64,000 nt of DNA from Candidatus Bathyarchaeota archaeon (GTDB taxonomy: Archaea; Thermoproteota; Bathyarchaeia; JAPDIZ01). Each line of letters begins with the position of its first letter. The first letter of the stretch is position 1. Below are positions 33,338 through 40,668 of the stretch, in pieces. The translations under genes and the position numbers were made by a program. The notes under the pieces are model-generated. The model searched no databases and was not told the DNA's origin. It worked only from the letters and a program-made list of their open reading frames with translations. The stretch is from assembly GCA_029259355.1 (NCBI GenBank), contig JAPDIZ010000004.1, positions 113,780 to 177,779 on the forward strand, in the 5' to 3' direction.

Positions 33338-33891
33338 GATGGCCAGCTTAGCTCAACCTCCTTTCTATGAAGTAGAGCCCTCCTGAGCCTTCTCCCCTGC
33401 CTAGACCTGTTGTCAACAACAGCGTAGGGTATCTTATCGAGCTTCTTGGATATATCCATGTAGTAGGCTGAGAGCTTTACCTCTCCTGGTTCAAGCCAGT
33501 TAGCAACTACTAGGACAAACTCGTCCAGAGTCTCAGGAGCGTCTACGAGCCTCTTCATCTGCTTTACGTCTCCTCTGGATGGTTTGTCTAGATAGCTGGG
33601 GTGTAAGTGCCATACCCCTATCCAGTAGACATCCCACCCCGCTCTATACTCGTCAAGTATTCTCTGAGAATACTCCACATCTGGGGCGAAAGATACGTCT
33701 TCCATCTCAGCTCGAGGACCTGGCTCAACGACTCTGACGATGACCACATCTCGCAGAACCCTTTTTCCAAAAAGGACCCCACCCACTTCAATGCCCATGT
33801 CTGCGATAAGCTCTACTAAGCGCACCATTCTTTCGTACTCGCTTCTGAAAAACACAAGCCTTGGTAGAGGGTGCTTTACCAATGCCACCAC
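33331..33891 (-). CDS. JAB/MPN+ (JAMM) metalloprotease
   Basis: 186 aa. Complete JAMM zinc site: E35 in GIEVGGVLFG, H95 and H97 in GVWHLHPSYL, S105 and D108 in PSRGDV, i.e. HxHP-x6-S-x2-D. This is the active, Rpn11-like arrangement, so it should cleave isopeptide bonds or process a modifier precursor to expose its terminal glycine. GTG start five bases after the E2 stop. Its end overlaps E1. By operon position it is the deconjugase of this system. Confidence 0.9.
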   Translation of the reverse strand: MVALVKHPLPRLVFFRSEYERMVRLVELIADMGIEVGGVLFGKRVLRDVVIVRVVEPGPRAEMEDVSFAPDVEYSQRILDEYRAGWDVYWIGVWHLHPSYLDKPSRGDVKQMKRLVDAPETLDEFVLVVANWLEPGEVKLSAYYMDISKKLDKIPYAVVDNRSRQGRRLRRALLHRKEVELSWPSW

Positions 33892-33896
33892 GCCAT

Positions 33897-34466
33897 CTAG
33901 TCAGCAGATGGTCCGGGCCAAACGCCCTTCTCAAGCCAATACTCGTAGGCAAATATCCACGCAGCTACTTTGGCAGCCATAGTAGCCGCTGTTATGGAGT
34001 CATCCCATCCTCTGTCAGATGGTGCAAAGAGGCAGAGGCTTCCATCCGCAAACACGTGAGGAGCGTCAGGATGGAGCTTTGGAAAGAGGATGTACGCCTT
34101 TATGGGTTCGTAGGGGAAGTTCTCTGGGTAGATTAGCGCTACGTCGTATCGGTTTCCCTTATTGGAGACTATTTCGCCTCTCCAAGCGAGAGCACCACCT
34201 TTCAATCTCTTAAGCTTAAACTGAGGAAAGGAAAGCTTCATCACCTTGCTCTCAGCCACTAGCCTGTCTTTTCTTACTAGATACCACTGAATGTACCAGC
34301 GAGTTGGTAAGATTTTAAGCCCCCTAAGTAACCCCCTACGCTTCTTCTTTTTGCGCACTTGCTCAGCGGGAATCAGCTCGCCCTCGCTCGCGACAAACAC
34401 CTCTTCTTGAGTATCAAACTTCCTTCTGATAGCCTCGATCTCCCGCTCTCTCGCCGATTCTGACAA
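33897..34466 (-). CDS. E2-like ubiquitin-conjugating enzyme
   Basis: 189 aa, TTG start behind AGGAGGAAGG. A basic N-terminal region (residues 38-50, KKKKKRRGLLRG-like) precedes a UBC fold: strand IYPENFPYEPIKAYILFP (112-129), H137, and the catalytic C145 in FADGSLCLF, followed by a helix with W154 and the typical aromatic C-terminal helix AKVAAWIFAYEYWLEKGVWPG. The H-x7-C spacing and absent HPN motif match the prokaryotic E2 group rather than eukaryotic E2s. First gene of the E2-JAB-E1 operon. It should take the modifier from E1 as a thioester. Confidence 0.82.
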   Translation of the reverse strand: MSESAREREIEAIRRKFDTQEEVFVASEGELIPAEQVRKKKKRRGLLRGLKILPTRWYIQWYLVRKDRLVAESKVMKLSFPQFKLKRLKGGALAWRGEIVSNKGNRYDVALIYPENFPYEPIKAYILFPKLHPDAPHVFADGSLCLFAPSDRGWDDSITAATMAAKVAAWIFAYEYWLEKGVWPGPSAD

Positions 34467-34504
34467 CGAAGCACCTTCCTCCTAAGCCAAAAGTTAATTC
34501 CTCG

Positions 34505-34520
34505 GTTTACATATATAACT
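34505..34520. promoter_or_regulatory. Bidirectional TATA region of the E2 operon and membrane protein gene
   Basis: ACATATATAACT (34509-34520) works as a TATA box on both strands: about 26 bases before the TTG at 34540 (leaderless) and about 50 bases before the E2 start at 34466, leaving a leader with the AGGAGGAAGG site. Only 73 bases separate the two genes, so one TBP site may serve both. Confidence 0.5.
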
Positions 34521-34539
34521 TCCAAGACGGGGTTTTGAC

Positions 34540-34983
34540 TTGAACGCTAAGCTAGCCCAGCTTGCTTGTGGAGCAGTTCTGCTGGTTATAGGACTCCTTT
34601 CGCTGGCAGCGCTTGAGACCTCCCCACTCCCATCCCTTGCCCTAGTGGTTGGGGGAGCTATATCTACAGCTTTAGCTTTGAGGGGGGAGTTGGAGCGCTC
34701 CAGTACTTGCTCCCTATTAGCCGCCGTTATCTGGGTCACAGCACTTCTAGCCTATGGGATCACTCCTTGGCAAAGCGTGGTTTTGCTTCTACTCTCACTG
34801 ACACCTCTTGTCGCATCCGCTGCTGCAGCTGGTCTCTCAAGCTGGGGAGGAGCTTTAGAAGAAGAGCCCGTGGAGCTAGCCTATATAGACGAGGGAATAG
34901 ATTTTACTCTTCCCAGAAAGCTCGAAGAAAAGTACGACTTCGAGTTTGATGAGTACGGAAGGCTAGTCAAAAAGAAGAAGTAG
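34540..34983 (+). CDS. Four-helix membrane protein divergent from the E2 operon
   Basis: 147 aa. Four hydrophobic helices in the first 100 residues, then a cytoplasmic tail of about 45 residues, acidic (ALEEEPVELAYIDEGIDFTLPRKLEEKYDFEFDEYGR) and ending in four lysines. No family recognised. The shared TATA box with the E2-JAB-E1 operon makes it a candidate partner or substrate anchor; the lysine-rich terminus would be an easy conjugation target. This is inference from position only. Confidence 0.7.
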   Translation: MNAKLAQLACGAVLLVIGLLSLAALETSPLPSLALVVGGAISTALALRGELERSSTCSLLAAVIWVTALLAYGITPWQSVVLLLLSLTPLVASAAAAGLSSWGGALEEEPVELAYIDEGIDFTLPRKLEEKYDFEFDEYGRLVKKKK

Positions 34984-35012
34984 AGTTAATACGTGGCTAA
35001 ACTATTGTACAA

Positions 35013-35080
35013 AATGCTCCCAATGACGAGGGTGCAAAGCGCGTGAGTGCTGACGAAAAGCCGCTAGCTGAGGGAGCATA
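35013..35080 (+). ncRNA. C/D box sRNA candidate 3 with closing stem
   Basis: A 7-bp terminal stem, TGCTCCC (35015-35021) with GGGAGCA (35072-35078), encloses C box ATGACGA (35023-35029), a degenerate D' GTGA (35043-35046), C' TGACGA (35051-35056), an 11-base guide and D box CTGA (35068-35071). C and C' share the same C substitution in the UGAUGA consensus. AGTTAATAC at 34984-34992 could be its TATA box. Perfect stem plus box placement argue for a structured RNA; the class is less certain than for candidate 1. Confidence 0.5.
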
Positions 35081-35159
35081 AAAACACTCCTAAAACCTGT
35101 GGACAGAGCTTAGCCTAAGCGATCTATGGGGAGAAGAGGCTAGCTTTAGGTAGAGCTAC

Positions 35160-35306
35160 CTACGCTCTGCCACCTATTCGGTACACTTTGGTACCGCATA
35201 CTGGGCAGGTAGCGGTGTAGAACTTCCTACCCTTCTTCACCTCTACCTTAACCTGATCATCGGGGATTTCGACCTTAGCCTTGTGCTTTACGCAGAAGAA
35301 CTCCAC
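35160..35306 (-). CDS. DUF5679-type zinc mini-protein
   Basis: 48 aa from a GTG at 35306 with GAGGTGA at the right distance (GTG 35315 would add three residues). FFCVKHKAKVEI near the N-terminus and CPVCGTKVYRIGG near the C-terminus match the DUF5679 pattern, a one-domain zinc ribbon; the first knuckle has CxxH instead of CxxC. Such proteins are abundant in archaea with unknown function, possibly nucleic-acid binding. Divergent from the gene at 35407 across a symmetric promoter. Confidence 0.75.
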   Translation of the reverse strand: MEFFCVKHKAKVEIPDDQVKVEVKKGRKFYTATCPVCGTKVYRIGGRA

Positions 35307-35323
35307 CCTCTTCACCTCTCTTT

Positions 35324-35384
35324 ACAAATACCGCATAAGTCAAAAGGTACCTTAAGCTTTCAATTTTAAATTTGCGGTATTTGT
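35324..35384. promoter_or_regulatory. Mirror-symmetric divergent promoter with 12-bp inverted repeat
   Basis: ACAAATACCGCA (35324-35335) and its exact reverse complement TGCGGTATTTGT (35373-35384) bracket a central TATA-like AATTTTAAATTT (35362-35373) and a 10-bp palindrome AAGGTACCTT (35344-35353). Each arm lies near the expected transcription start in its direction, so the same factor could control the DUF5679 gene and the gene at 35407. Confidence 0.55.
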
Positions 35385-35406
35385 TAAGCAAGCGGGGGTA
35401 TTCACT

Positions 35407-35733
35407 ATGGATCTGACACCGCTTCGAAGCGTTTGGAGAATCTTGATACCACTTCCAGTCCCCACAGACCCCGTAAACGCCTATGTAATGCTGGCGAACG
35501 TGATTGGAGTGTTTCACAAGCACCACCGAGGACGTGAGAATAGGGTTTACCGAGCTATTTGCAGCGGAGAAAAACCACTTTCAGATCTCGAAGGATTTTT
35601 TGGAACAAGATATTCTGCAGACAGCACTTGGGCTCTTGAAAGCCTAGACTTCCTGAAGTATTTGGAGAGTAAGGGAGAAGTCGAGAGCCAAGAGAGGGGT
35701 GGCAAAATAGTTTACAGAGTTCACCGTCGCTAA
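35407..35733 (+). CDS. Small hypothetical protein, HTH-like
   Basis: 108 aa, ATG start 13 bases after the predicted transcription start, GGGGGTATTC upstream. Central segment HKHHRGRENRVYRAICSGEKPLSDLEGFF and the C-terminal ALESLDFLKYLESKGEVESQERGGKIVYRVHRR resemble a winged-helix recognition helix plus wing, so a DNA-binding role is possible; it could be the factor acting on its own symmetric promoter. No family was recognised with confidence. Overlaps the convergent DUF2153 gene by four bases. Confidence 0.6.
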   Translation: MDLTPLRSVWRILIPLPVPTDPVNAYVMLANVIGVFHKHHRGRENRVYRAICSGEKPLSDLEGFFGTRYSADSTWALESLDFLKYLESKGEVESQERGGKIVYRVHRR

Positions 35734-36056
35734 ACTGGTTCCATACCCCCTCTCGGCCTCTTGGGAGAAGTCCCAAACTTCTCCGTATAGTATACGTCCA
35801 TATCGAGAAGGTCTAGGGTGTGCTGCTGAAACTTCTCAAAAAGCTGCTTCAAATCTTCGTCGCTGAAGTTGTCCATTATCAACGGGTTTCTCAGCCACTG
35901 AAGCCATCCCTCAATGCTCTTCCTAAGAGCCATACAGCACCTCAGCACGCCTGCGTAGTAGCTTAGCCTATCCTTTGGTGAGAGGTTCTTTATCACAGCC
36001 ATGGTTTCTTTGGTTTCGTCTATCCACGAGCTCATACCTAACTCCACCTTCACCAA
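35730..36056 (-). CDS. DUF2153-family protein
   Basis: 108 aa all-helical protein. SSWIDETKETMAVIKNLSPKDRLSYYAGVLRCCMALRKSIEGWLQWLRNPLIMDNFSDEDLKQLFEKF (residues about 9-75) follows the DUF2153 pattern, known mainly from Thermoproteota, with the conserved WLQWLRNPLIM block. Function unknown. Useful as a lineage marker. TTG/GTG alternatives exist; an ATG a few codons inside is also possible. Confidence 0.75.
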   Translation of the reverse strand: MVKVELGMSSWIDETKETMAVIKNLSPKDRLSYYAGVLRCCMALRKSIEGWLQWLRNPLIMDNFSDEDLKQLFEKFQQHTLDLLDMDVYYTEKFGTSPKRPRGGMEPV

Positions 36057-36745
36057 ACATAGGAGTGAGAGTGATTTAAGGGTTTATCGCTAAAAATTTA
36101 CAGTATTAGATATAGAGTTCTAGATAAATTTGTAGTAATTCATTAAAAATATGAAAATTTGTAAAAAACAAAACGCAAAATCAAACGCCATAGCCCCACT
36201 CAACCACCGAGCGCTCCCCCCCCCCGTCGTGGGGTCTCGGGTGGCAATCAAAGAGAACCTGCTGTCCAATCCCTCGCTCAGCTCACGCCTCACGAACTCA
36301 GGGGGCTACTACCTCACAAAAGGCTTAAGGCCTCCGTTGCGCTGAAGCTGTACAAGATATTCGAGCAACCTCCTTTTGACGAAGCTGTATGAGAGGAAAA
36401 CGCTTGCAGACACATCCCTTGGCTTTGGGGAAAAGCGACGGGTATACGCAACCCAAACCCCTAGCGACGAGGGAAAGACATAGAGTAATTTGTCGCGCAG
36501 AAGCTCACCGAGCCCAGGGCTCCAACGGAGCGCACAACTTTTAACGACACGTTTCGCCTTGCTTTGTCAACTCATCGTTATTGTTGATATAACGCCGATA
36601 GATGTGCGAAGTGTAGAGCAAAGTCGAGTATTTGGGGTGAGTGGTAGCGAACCGCATAGCCGCTGTTAAGCGAGGGCGATAGTCCCGAAGCCAAGAGTCG
36701 TGGTCTTTGGACTGCGCCCATGCCTCTTAAATCTCTCACCAAATA
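36057..36745. other. Gene-poor 0.7-kb stretch beside the TSUP gene
   Basis: No supported gene or RNA. There is a run of ten C at 36216-36225 inside CGCTCCCCCCCCCCGTCG, an A+T-rich first 120 bases, and several short frames without SD or family. Given the integrase relic on the other side of the TSUP gene, this may be eroded mobile-element DNA, but no transposase or terminal repeat could be recognised. Confidence 0.4.
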
Positions 36746-37498
36746 TCAGCCAAAAAAGACCTTCAATATGGTTATAAAGCCCAGAATGAGAGTTGTCATA
36801 CCTATTGCTTTCTCGGCATATTTTTTACTGATTTTTATTGTTATATGTGGTCCAATGAGCGATGCTATCAATGCTGGAATAGTTACGATAAGATAGATCG
36901 GTAGGAAAGATAAGTTACCAAGCACAGCGGAAGCCAGCAATCCGACGATGCACACAGGAGCTTCTGCGATATCGCCTATCGACACAGACGGTCTAACATC
37001 GTGATCAAGAACTACTTGCCCGGATACAACAACAGGACCAAAACCACCACCCATAAATCCTTTATTAAATCCCGCCAAACCGGATATGAAGACAAGCCTT
37101 TTAGACGTTTTCCTAAGCTTTACCCCCAACAAGAGCAGAAGACCCAAGACGGTGACGATTAGACCAACACAAGCCTTTGTGATTATCCTGGGTAGATTTA
37201 TATTTAGGAATACGCCAAGGGACACGAAAATTGTCGCCGGGATAGCTACAAGTAAAGCAACCTTTATATCCCTTCTGGTGAAGTTTTTAACCTTGATATG
37301 GGTTAAACCACCAACTATATCAACGACCAATTGGGAAAAGAGGATTGTAGGAACAGCAACTTCAGGAGAATATCCCGCTATCAAGAGGATTGGTGCAAGA
37401 ATAGTACCATAACACATCCCAAGAGATGTATCAATCAAAGCAGCTATGAACGCTACCAACAATATACCCGCCGTAAATAGATCAAACATCGCAGTCAC
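36746..37498 (-). CDS. TSUP (TauE/SafE) family permease
   Basis: 250 aa, about eight helices in two similar halves. The TSUP repeat motifs are GMCYGTILAPILLIAGYSPEVAVPTILFSQ near the N-terminus and GFNKGFMGGGFGPVVVSGQVVLDHDVR in the second half. The family exports or imports sulfite, sulfonates or other organic anions. Codon use (many ATA, AAA, GTT) is clearly more A+T-rich than neighbours, and it sits between gene-free DNA and an integrase relic, suggesting horizontal acquisition. Confidence 0.88.
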   Translation of the reverse strand: MTAMFDLFTAGILLVAFIAALIDTSLGMCYGTILAPILLIAGYSPEVAVPTILFSQLVVDIVGGLTHIKVKNFTRRDIKVALLVAIPATIFVSLGVFLNINLPRIITKACVGLIVTVLGLLLLLGVKLRKTSKRLVFISGLAGFNKGFMGGGFGPVVVSGQVVLDHDVRPSVSIGDIAEAPVCIVGLLASAVLGNLSFLPIYLIVTIPALIASLIGPHITIKISKKYAEKAIGMTTLILGFITILKVFFG

Positions 37499-37522
37499 TC
37501 ACTAACCTTCAGTTATGGTAAC

Positions 37523-37894
37523 TTATCTCCTTGTTTCCTTTTCCCTTCTGCGCACCTTATCCAGCCCTTGTTTACATCCATAGCAAGCCCGAAAGCTTCG
37601 CCCTATTTTTGCCAGCGCATAGCTTATTAGGTCGTGGAACCACTTGCGGCAAGCTGCCTAAGCATTTCTGATTGCTTGGCTGCTTAGCCCACGCCGCTTC
37701 AGCGAATCAGCGTACCTCAGCATAGCCGCCTCAGCCTCTTCGGGGCTCCAACGCAGCGTCTCCTCAGGAGTTACGCCGTTTACCTCAAAGAACTCTCTTA
37801 GCCACCCTCTGTAGTTTTGGCGCGTAGATTCGCTGCTCAGCCTCTGAACCCAAGCCTAAAAGCGCTTGCTCACGTACGGGCCTCTTAGATACCC
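37523..37894 (-). pseudogene. Tyrosine recombinase (integrase) N-terminal relic
   Basis: One minus-strand frame reads as a SAM-like N-terminal core-binding domain: AWVQRLSSESTRQNYRGWLREF, then NGVTPEETLRWSPEEAEAAMLRYADSLKRRGLSSQAIRNA with stops in frame at 37856-37858 and 37658-37660 (both TAG) and a final TAA at 37523-37525. Spacing of the hydrophobic and STRQNY residues is typical of Xer/phage integrases. The catalytic C-terminal domain (R-H-R-Y) is absent. Dead remnant of an integrated element. Confidence 0.65.
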
Positions 37895-37948
37895 CTAGGG
37901 GGCTGTCCACAAAAGCTTAGCGCCTCCTTTTTGTAGCGCTATAAGGGT

Positions 37949-38521
37949 TTAGCGCCTTAGAGCGGTACGGCGAACGTGCTCGACGAGTTCTTCGGATATT
38001 AGGGGGACTCCGCCCACAAGCGGATAGGCAAATGGCAATACTGTCGAGTGAACTTCGTCATGTCGTATCTCAACCTCTTGGCATAGTGGAATCTCCTCGA
38101 GCGGCTTGCCCAAGTAGACTTGGTAGGCGACGTAGATGGCTGCGTCTATCGGTAGCTGAGCGTCGAACAACTTCCTAGCCTTAGCAGCAGGCATCTTCTC
38201 CGTGAGCAGCAAGCGCGTTCTTCCACGGGGTGGGTGATCCCCCAGTATCCCACCCACCACCACCGCTTCAGCATCTTCGAAGTCTCTTGGGGAGAGCCTA
38301 TGCTCAGCCTGTGGATCAAGAACTATCAGCTTCTCTTGGTCAAAAATTTCCCAAACTCTTCTGCGATCAACTCTCGCCAATCCTTTCAAAGCCTCCGCAA
38401 GCCGCTTAGACTCCGCGTTGGTGATGAGCAGCTTGTCTCTTCCAACGAGCTTAGCCGCGTGTCTGTACTCGATGATCAGCCACTTCCCGACGCGGTCGAG
38501 GTGCTCTATGACGAACATCAA
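37949..38521 (-). CDS. SFM1/DUF431-like SPOUT methyltransferase
   Basis: 190 aa. Matches the group of SPOUT proteins that includes yeast Sfm1, an arginine methyltransferase of ribosomal protein uS3: FVIEHLDRVGKWLIIEYRHAAKLVG at the N-terminus, VLDPQAEHRLSPRDFEDAEAVVVGGILGDHPPRGRT as the knot region with GGILGDHPPR, and PIDAAIYVAYQVYLGKPLEE. Archaeal substrate unproven. Separated from the secreted protein gene by 76 bases. Confidence 0.85.
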   Translation of the reverse strand: MMFVIEHLDRVGKWLIIEYRHAAKLVGRDKLLITNAESKRLAEALKGLARVDRRRVWEIFDQEKLIVLDPQAEHRLSPRDFEDAEAVVVGGILGDHPPRGRTRLLLTEKMPAAKARKLFDAQLPIDAAIYVAYQVYLGKPLEEIPLCQEVEIRHDEVHSTVLPFAYPLVGGVPLISEELVEHVRRTALRR

Positions 38522-38597
38522 GGTGCTCTACCGGGAAAACTGTACCAAAATGCCTTTTTTTAAGCAGTTCACAAAGAGCCACCTCGAGGTGGTTGAT

Positions 38598-39701
38598 TTG
38601 AGGAGCTTGGCTCTGTTGCTAGTAGCCTTGTTGGCCATGTCAGCGCTGCAGGGGGTTGCGGTGTTTGCTCAGGGAGCTGTGGAAGTGCAGGTGGTTAAGT
38701 GGACCACTGCCGAGATAGACGGGATATACGTGAAGTACCCCTCCCACTTCCTGCTGAGAACCTCAACCCCAGACGAGGCCTACACATATGACATAGTGGT
38801 CGAGAACCTAGCCGACAGCGTAGAGCCAGTAACCATACTACACATCACCTTGGAAAACGTCAACCCACCAATGGCTTGGGCAGAGATAGGCGAACCTAGC
38901 GAACTCCCACTAGTGCTTGAGCCTGGGCAGAGCGCTACAATAACCGTGACCGTTGACCCCACTACGTGGAAGAGCCCAAGAGGCGTTGAGGTGGCTAACG
39001 TCCACGTAGCGCTTTTGGCTTCGACAGCCGATGGCGACGCTGAGCTTTTGCGCACAGTGATAACCGTGACTTCGCACACCATGCCAGAAGCTGGAATGAC
39101 TCCCAGCAACCCATTTTACGGCATTAAGAGATTTGTGGAGAGCATACAGCTGCTCCTAACCTTTGACCCAGTTGAGAGGGCTAAGCTGAGGCTTCGTTTT
39201 GCTGAGCAGAGGCTGGCAGAAGCGCAAGCAATGGCTGAGAAGGGAGACTACGATCAAGTTTGCAAGCTTCTGTCCGACTACGAAGACGAGCTTAACAAGT
39301 GCTTGGAGGAAGCTGAAAGCGCAGAGGCTCAGGGCAAAAGCGTTGAGGAGGTGCAGGAGATCGTCTATGAGGCTACGCTAGTGCACCAAGCAGTCATTGA
39401 GGCTGTGGTGGAGAAAGCGCCTCAGCAAGCTATGCAGGGGCTGGAGAAGGCCCTCGAAGTTTCTTCTCATGGAAACGAAGTGGCTACGCAGAAGCTGTGT
39501 CAGCGAGAGGCTTGGAAGAAATGCGAGGATGAGCACAAGAAATCCCTGGAGCAGCAAAAGCAAAAGTGTGAGGAGATGAAGCAAAAGTGGAAGGAGGTCG
39601 TAGAGGAATCTGGTGCAAAGCAGAGCATGGAGAAGCTCTGTGAGCAGTGGAAGCAGATGAAAGAGGAAGAATTCAGATCCTACTCCAAAAAACGTGAATA
39701 G
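38598..39701 (+). CDS. Secreted DUF5667-type protein
   Basis: 367 aa from a TTG at 38598 with GAGGTGG upstream; longer frames would overlap the divergent gene. Signal peptide (about 1-24), then a beta-rich domain of about 130 residues of the kind found in S-layer or pilus-like proteins (LEPGQSATITVTV), then a long helical DUF5667 region introduced by NPFYGIKRFVESIQLLLTFDPVERAKLRLRFAEQRLAEA, ending in a Cys- and Lys-rich coiled coil (CQREAWKKCEDEHKK...QKCEEMKQKW). Likely cell-surface; function unknown. Confidence 0.8.
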   Translation: MRSLALLLVALLAMSALQGVAVFAQGAVEVQVVKWTTAEIDGIYVKYPSHFLLRTSTPDEAYTYDIVVENLADSVEPVTILHITLENVNPPMAWAEIGEPSELPLVLEPGQSATITVTVDPTTWKSPRGVEVANVHVALLASTADGDAELLRTVITVTSHTMPEAGMTPSNPFYGIKRFVESIQLLLTFDPVERAKLRLRFAEQRLAEAQAMAEKGDYDQVCKLLSDYEDELNKCLEEAESAEAQGKSVEEVQEIVYEATLVHQAVIEAVVEKAPQQAMQGLEKALEVSSHGNEVATQKLCQREAWKKCEDEHKKSLEQQKQKCEEMKQKWKEVVEESGAKQSMEKLCEQWKQMKEEEFRSYSKKRE

Positions 39702-39722
39702 TTTTTCTGTTTATTGCAATTT

Positions 39723-40667
39723 TTAGAAAACTCTTTCTTCTCTAAAGTAAGGCTTTCCGAGCGCAGAGGGAGCTCCAATTCTCTTTCTCACCGCTTCACT
39801 AGACGCAAAAACTAGAACAGCTATGGTTGCGATATATGGAAGAGAGCCCAACAGAGTCACGGGTATCCTGTAGCCAAAGAACAATGCTTGCTGAAGTCTA
39901 AACTGAAGCGCTTCTAACCCACCGAAGAGGTAGGCTCCTATAACGGCACGAAGAGGATCCCACATCGCGAATATGACGAGAGCGATCGCTATCCAGCCTC
40001 TTCCAGCGGTCATGTTCTCTATCCATGCCGGAGTGTAGACCACTGAGAGGTATGCTCCTCCGAGCCCAGCCAAAGCTCCTCCAAGTGCTACGCAGCCGTA
40101 CTGAACGAGGGCGACGTTTACGCCAGCTGCATCAGCTGCTGAGGGATCTTCTCCCACAGCCCTAATCTCTATCCCTAGCTTTGTCTTGTACAGCACAAAC
40201 CACAGGATAACCACCAACGCGTAGGATAGGTAGACGAATGGGTCGTGGCTGAAGAGGGCTTTCCCGATAAGCGGTATGTCTGAGAGCCCCGGGATTGACG
40301 CTTCGGCGACTCTTACTGGAAGAGGTGAGCCCACGAACTGCCTACCTAAAACCCCGCTTATGCCCACTCCCAGCATGGTTAGCGCCAACCCCGACACCAC
40401 TTGGTTAGCCTTAAGCGAAACACAAGCAAAAGCGTGGACAAGCGACAGCAGAGCCGCAACCAGTGATGCGAGAAGCACTCCTAGAATCGGGTTTTTGGTA
40501 GTGAGGGTTGTGGCGAAGCCAACAACGGCGCCGAGCATCATCATGCCCTCAACACCTAAGTTTAGCACACCCGATCTCTCAGCGTATATCTCTCCAAGCG
40601 ATGCTAAAAGGATGGGTGTTCCAGCTTCTACCGCGATTTTAAGCGAAATAGCTACATCTTCGAACAC
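39723..40667 (-). CDS. BMP-type ABC importer, second permease
   Basis: 314 aa, eight to nine helices. The block LGEIYAERSGVLNLGVEGMMMLGAVVGF near the N-terminus and LGGALAGLGGAYLSVVY with GRGWIAIALVIFAMWDP later are characteristic of NupQ/YufQ-type permeases (BPD_transp_2 family). Forms a heterodimer with the permease encoded just ahead (one base gap). Last gene of the four-gene operon. Confidence 0.9.
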   Translation of the reverse strand: MFEDVAISLKIAVEAGTPILLASLGEIYAERSGVLNLGVEGMMMLGAVVGFATTLTTKNPILGVLLASLVAALLSLVHAFACVSLKANQVVSGLALTMLGVGISGVLGRQFVGSPLPVRVAEASIPGLSDIPLIGKALFSHDPFVYLSYALVVILWFVLYKTKLGIEIRAVGEDPSAADAAGVNVALVQYGCVALGGALAGLGGAYLSVVYTPAWIENMTAGRGWIAIALVIFAMWDPLRAVIGAYLFGGLEALQFRLQQALFFGYRIPVTLLGSLPYIATIAVLVFASSEAVRKRIGAPSALGKPYFREERVF

Positions 40668-40668
40668 C

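Noticed and set aside
35160..35306. DUF5679 protein as the missing ubiquitin-like modifier because it ends in GGRA
   Set aside because: The terminal Gly pair belongs to the RIGG end of a zinc ribbon; there is no beta-grasp pattern and too few residues. Probably coincidence.
36216..36225. C10 homopolymer as a phase-variable tract
   Set aside because: It lies in no gene and no promoter could be assigned; could also be an assembly artefact.
37523..37894. In-frame TAG codons as pyrrolysine read-through
   Set aside because: The family needs no special residue there, the catalytic domain is missing, and no pylTSBCD genes or methylamine methyltransferases are in the window. Decay is simpler.
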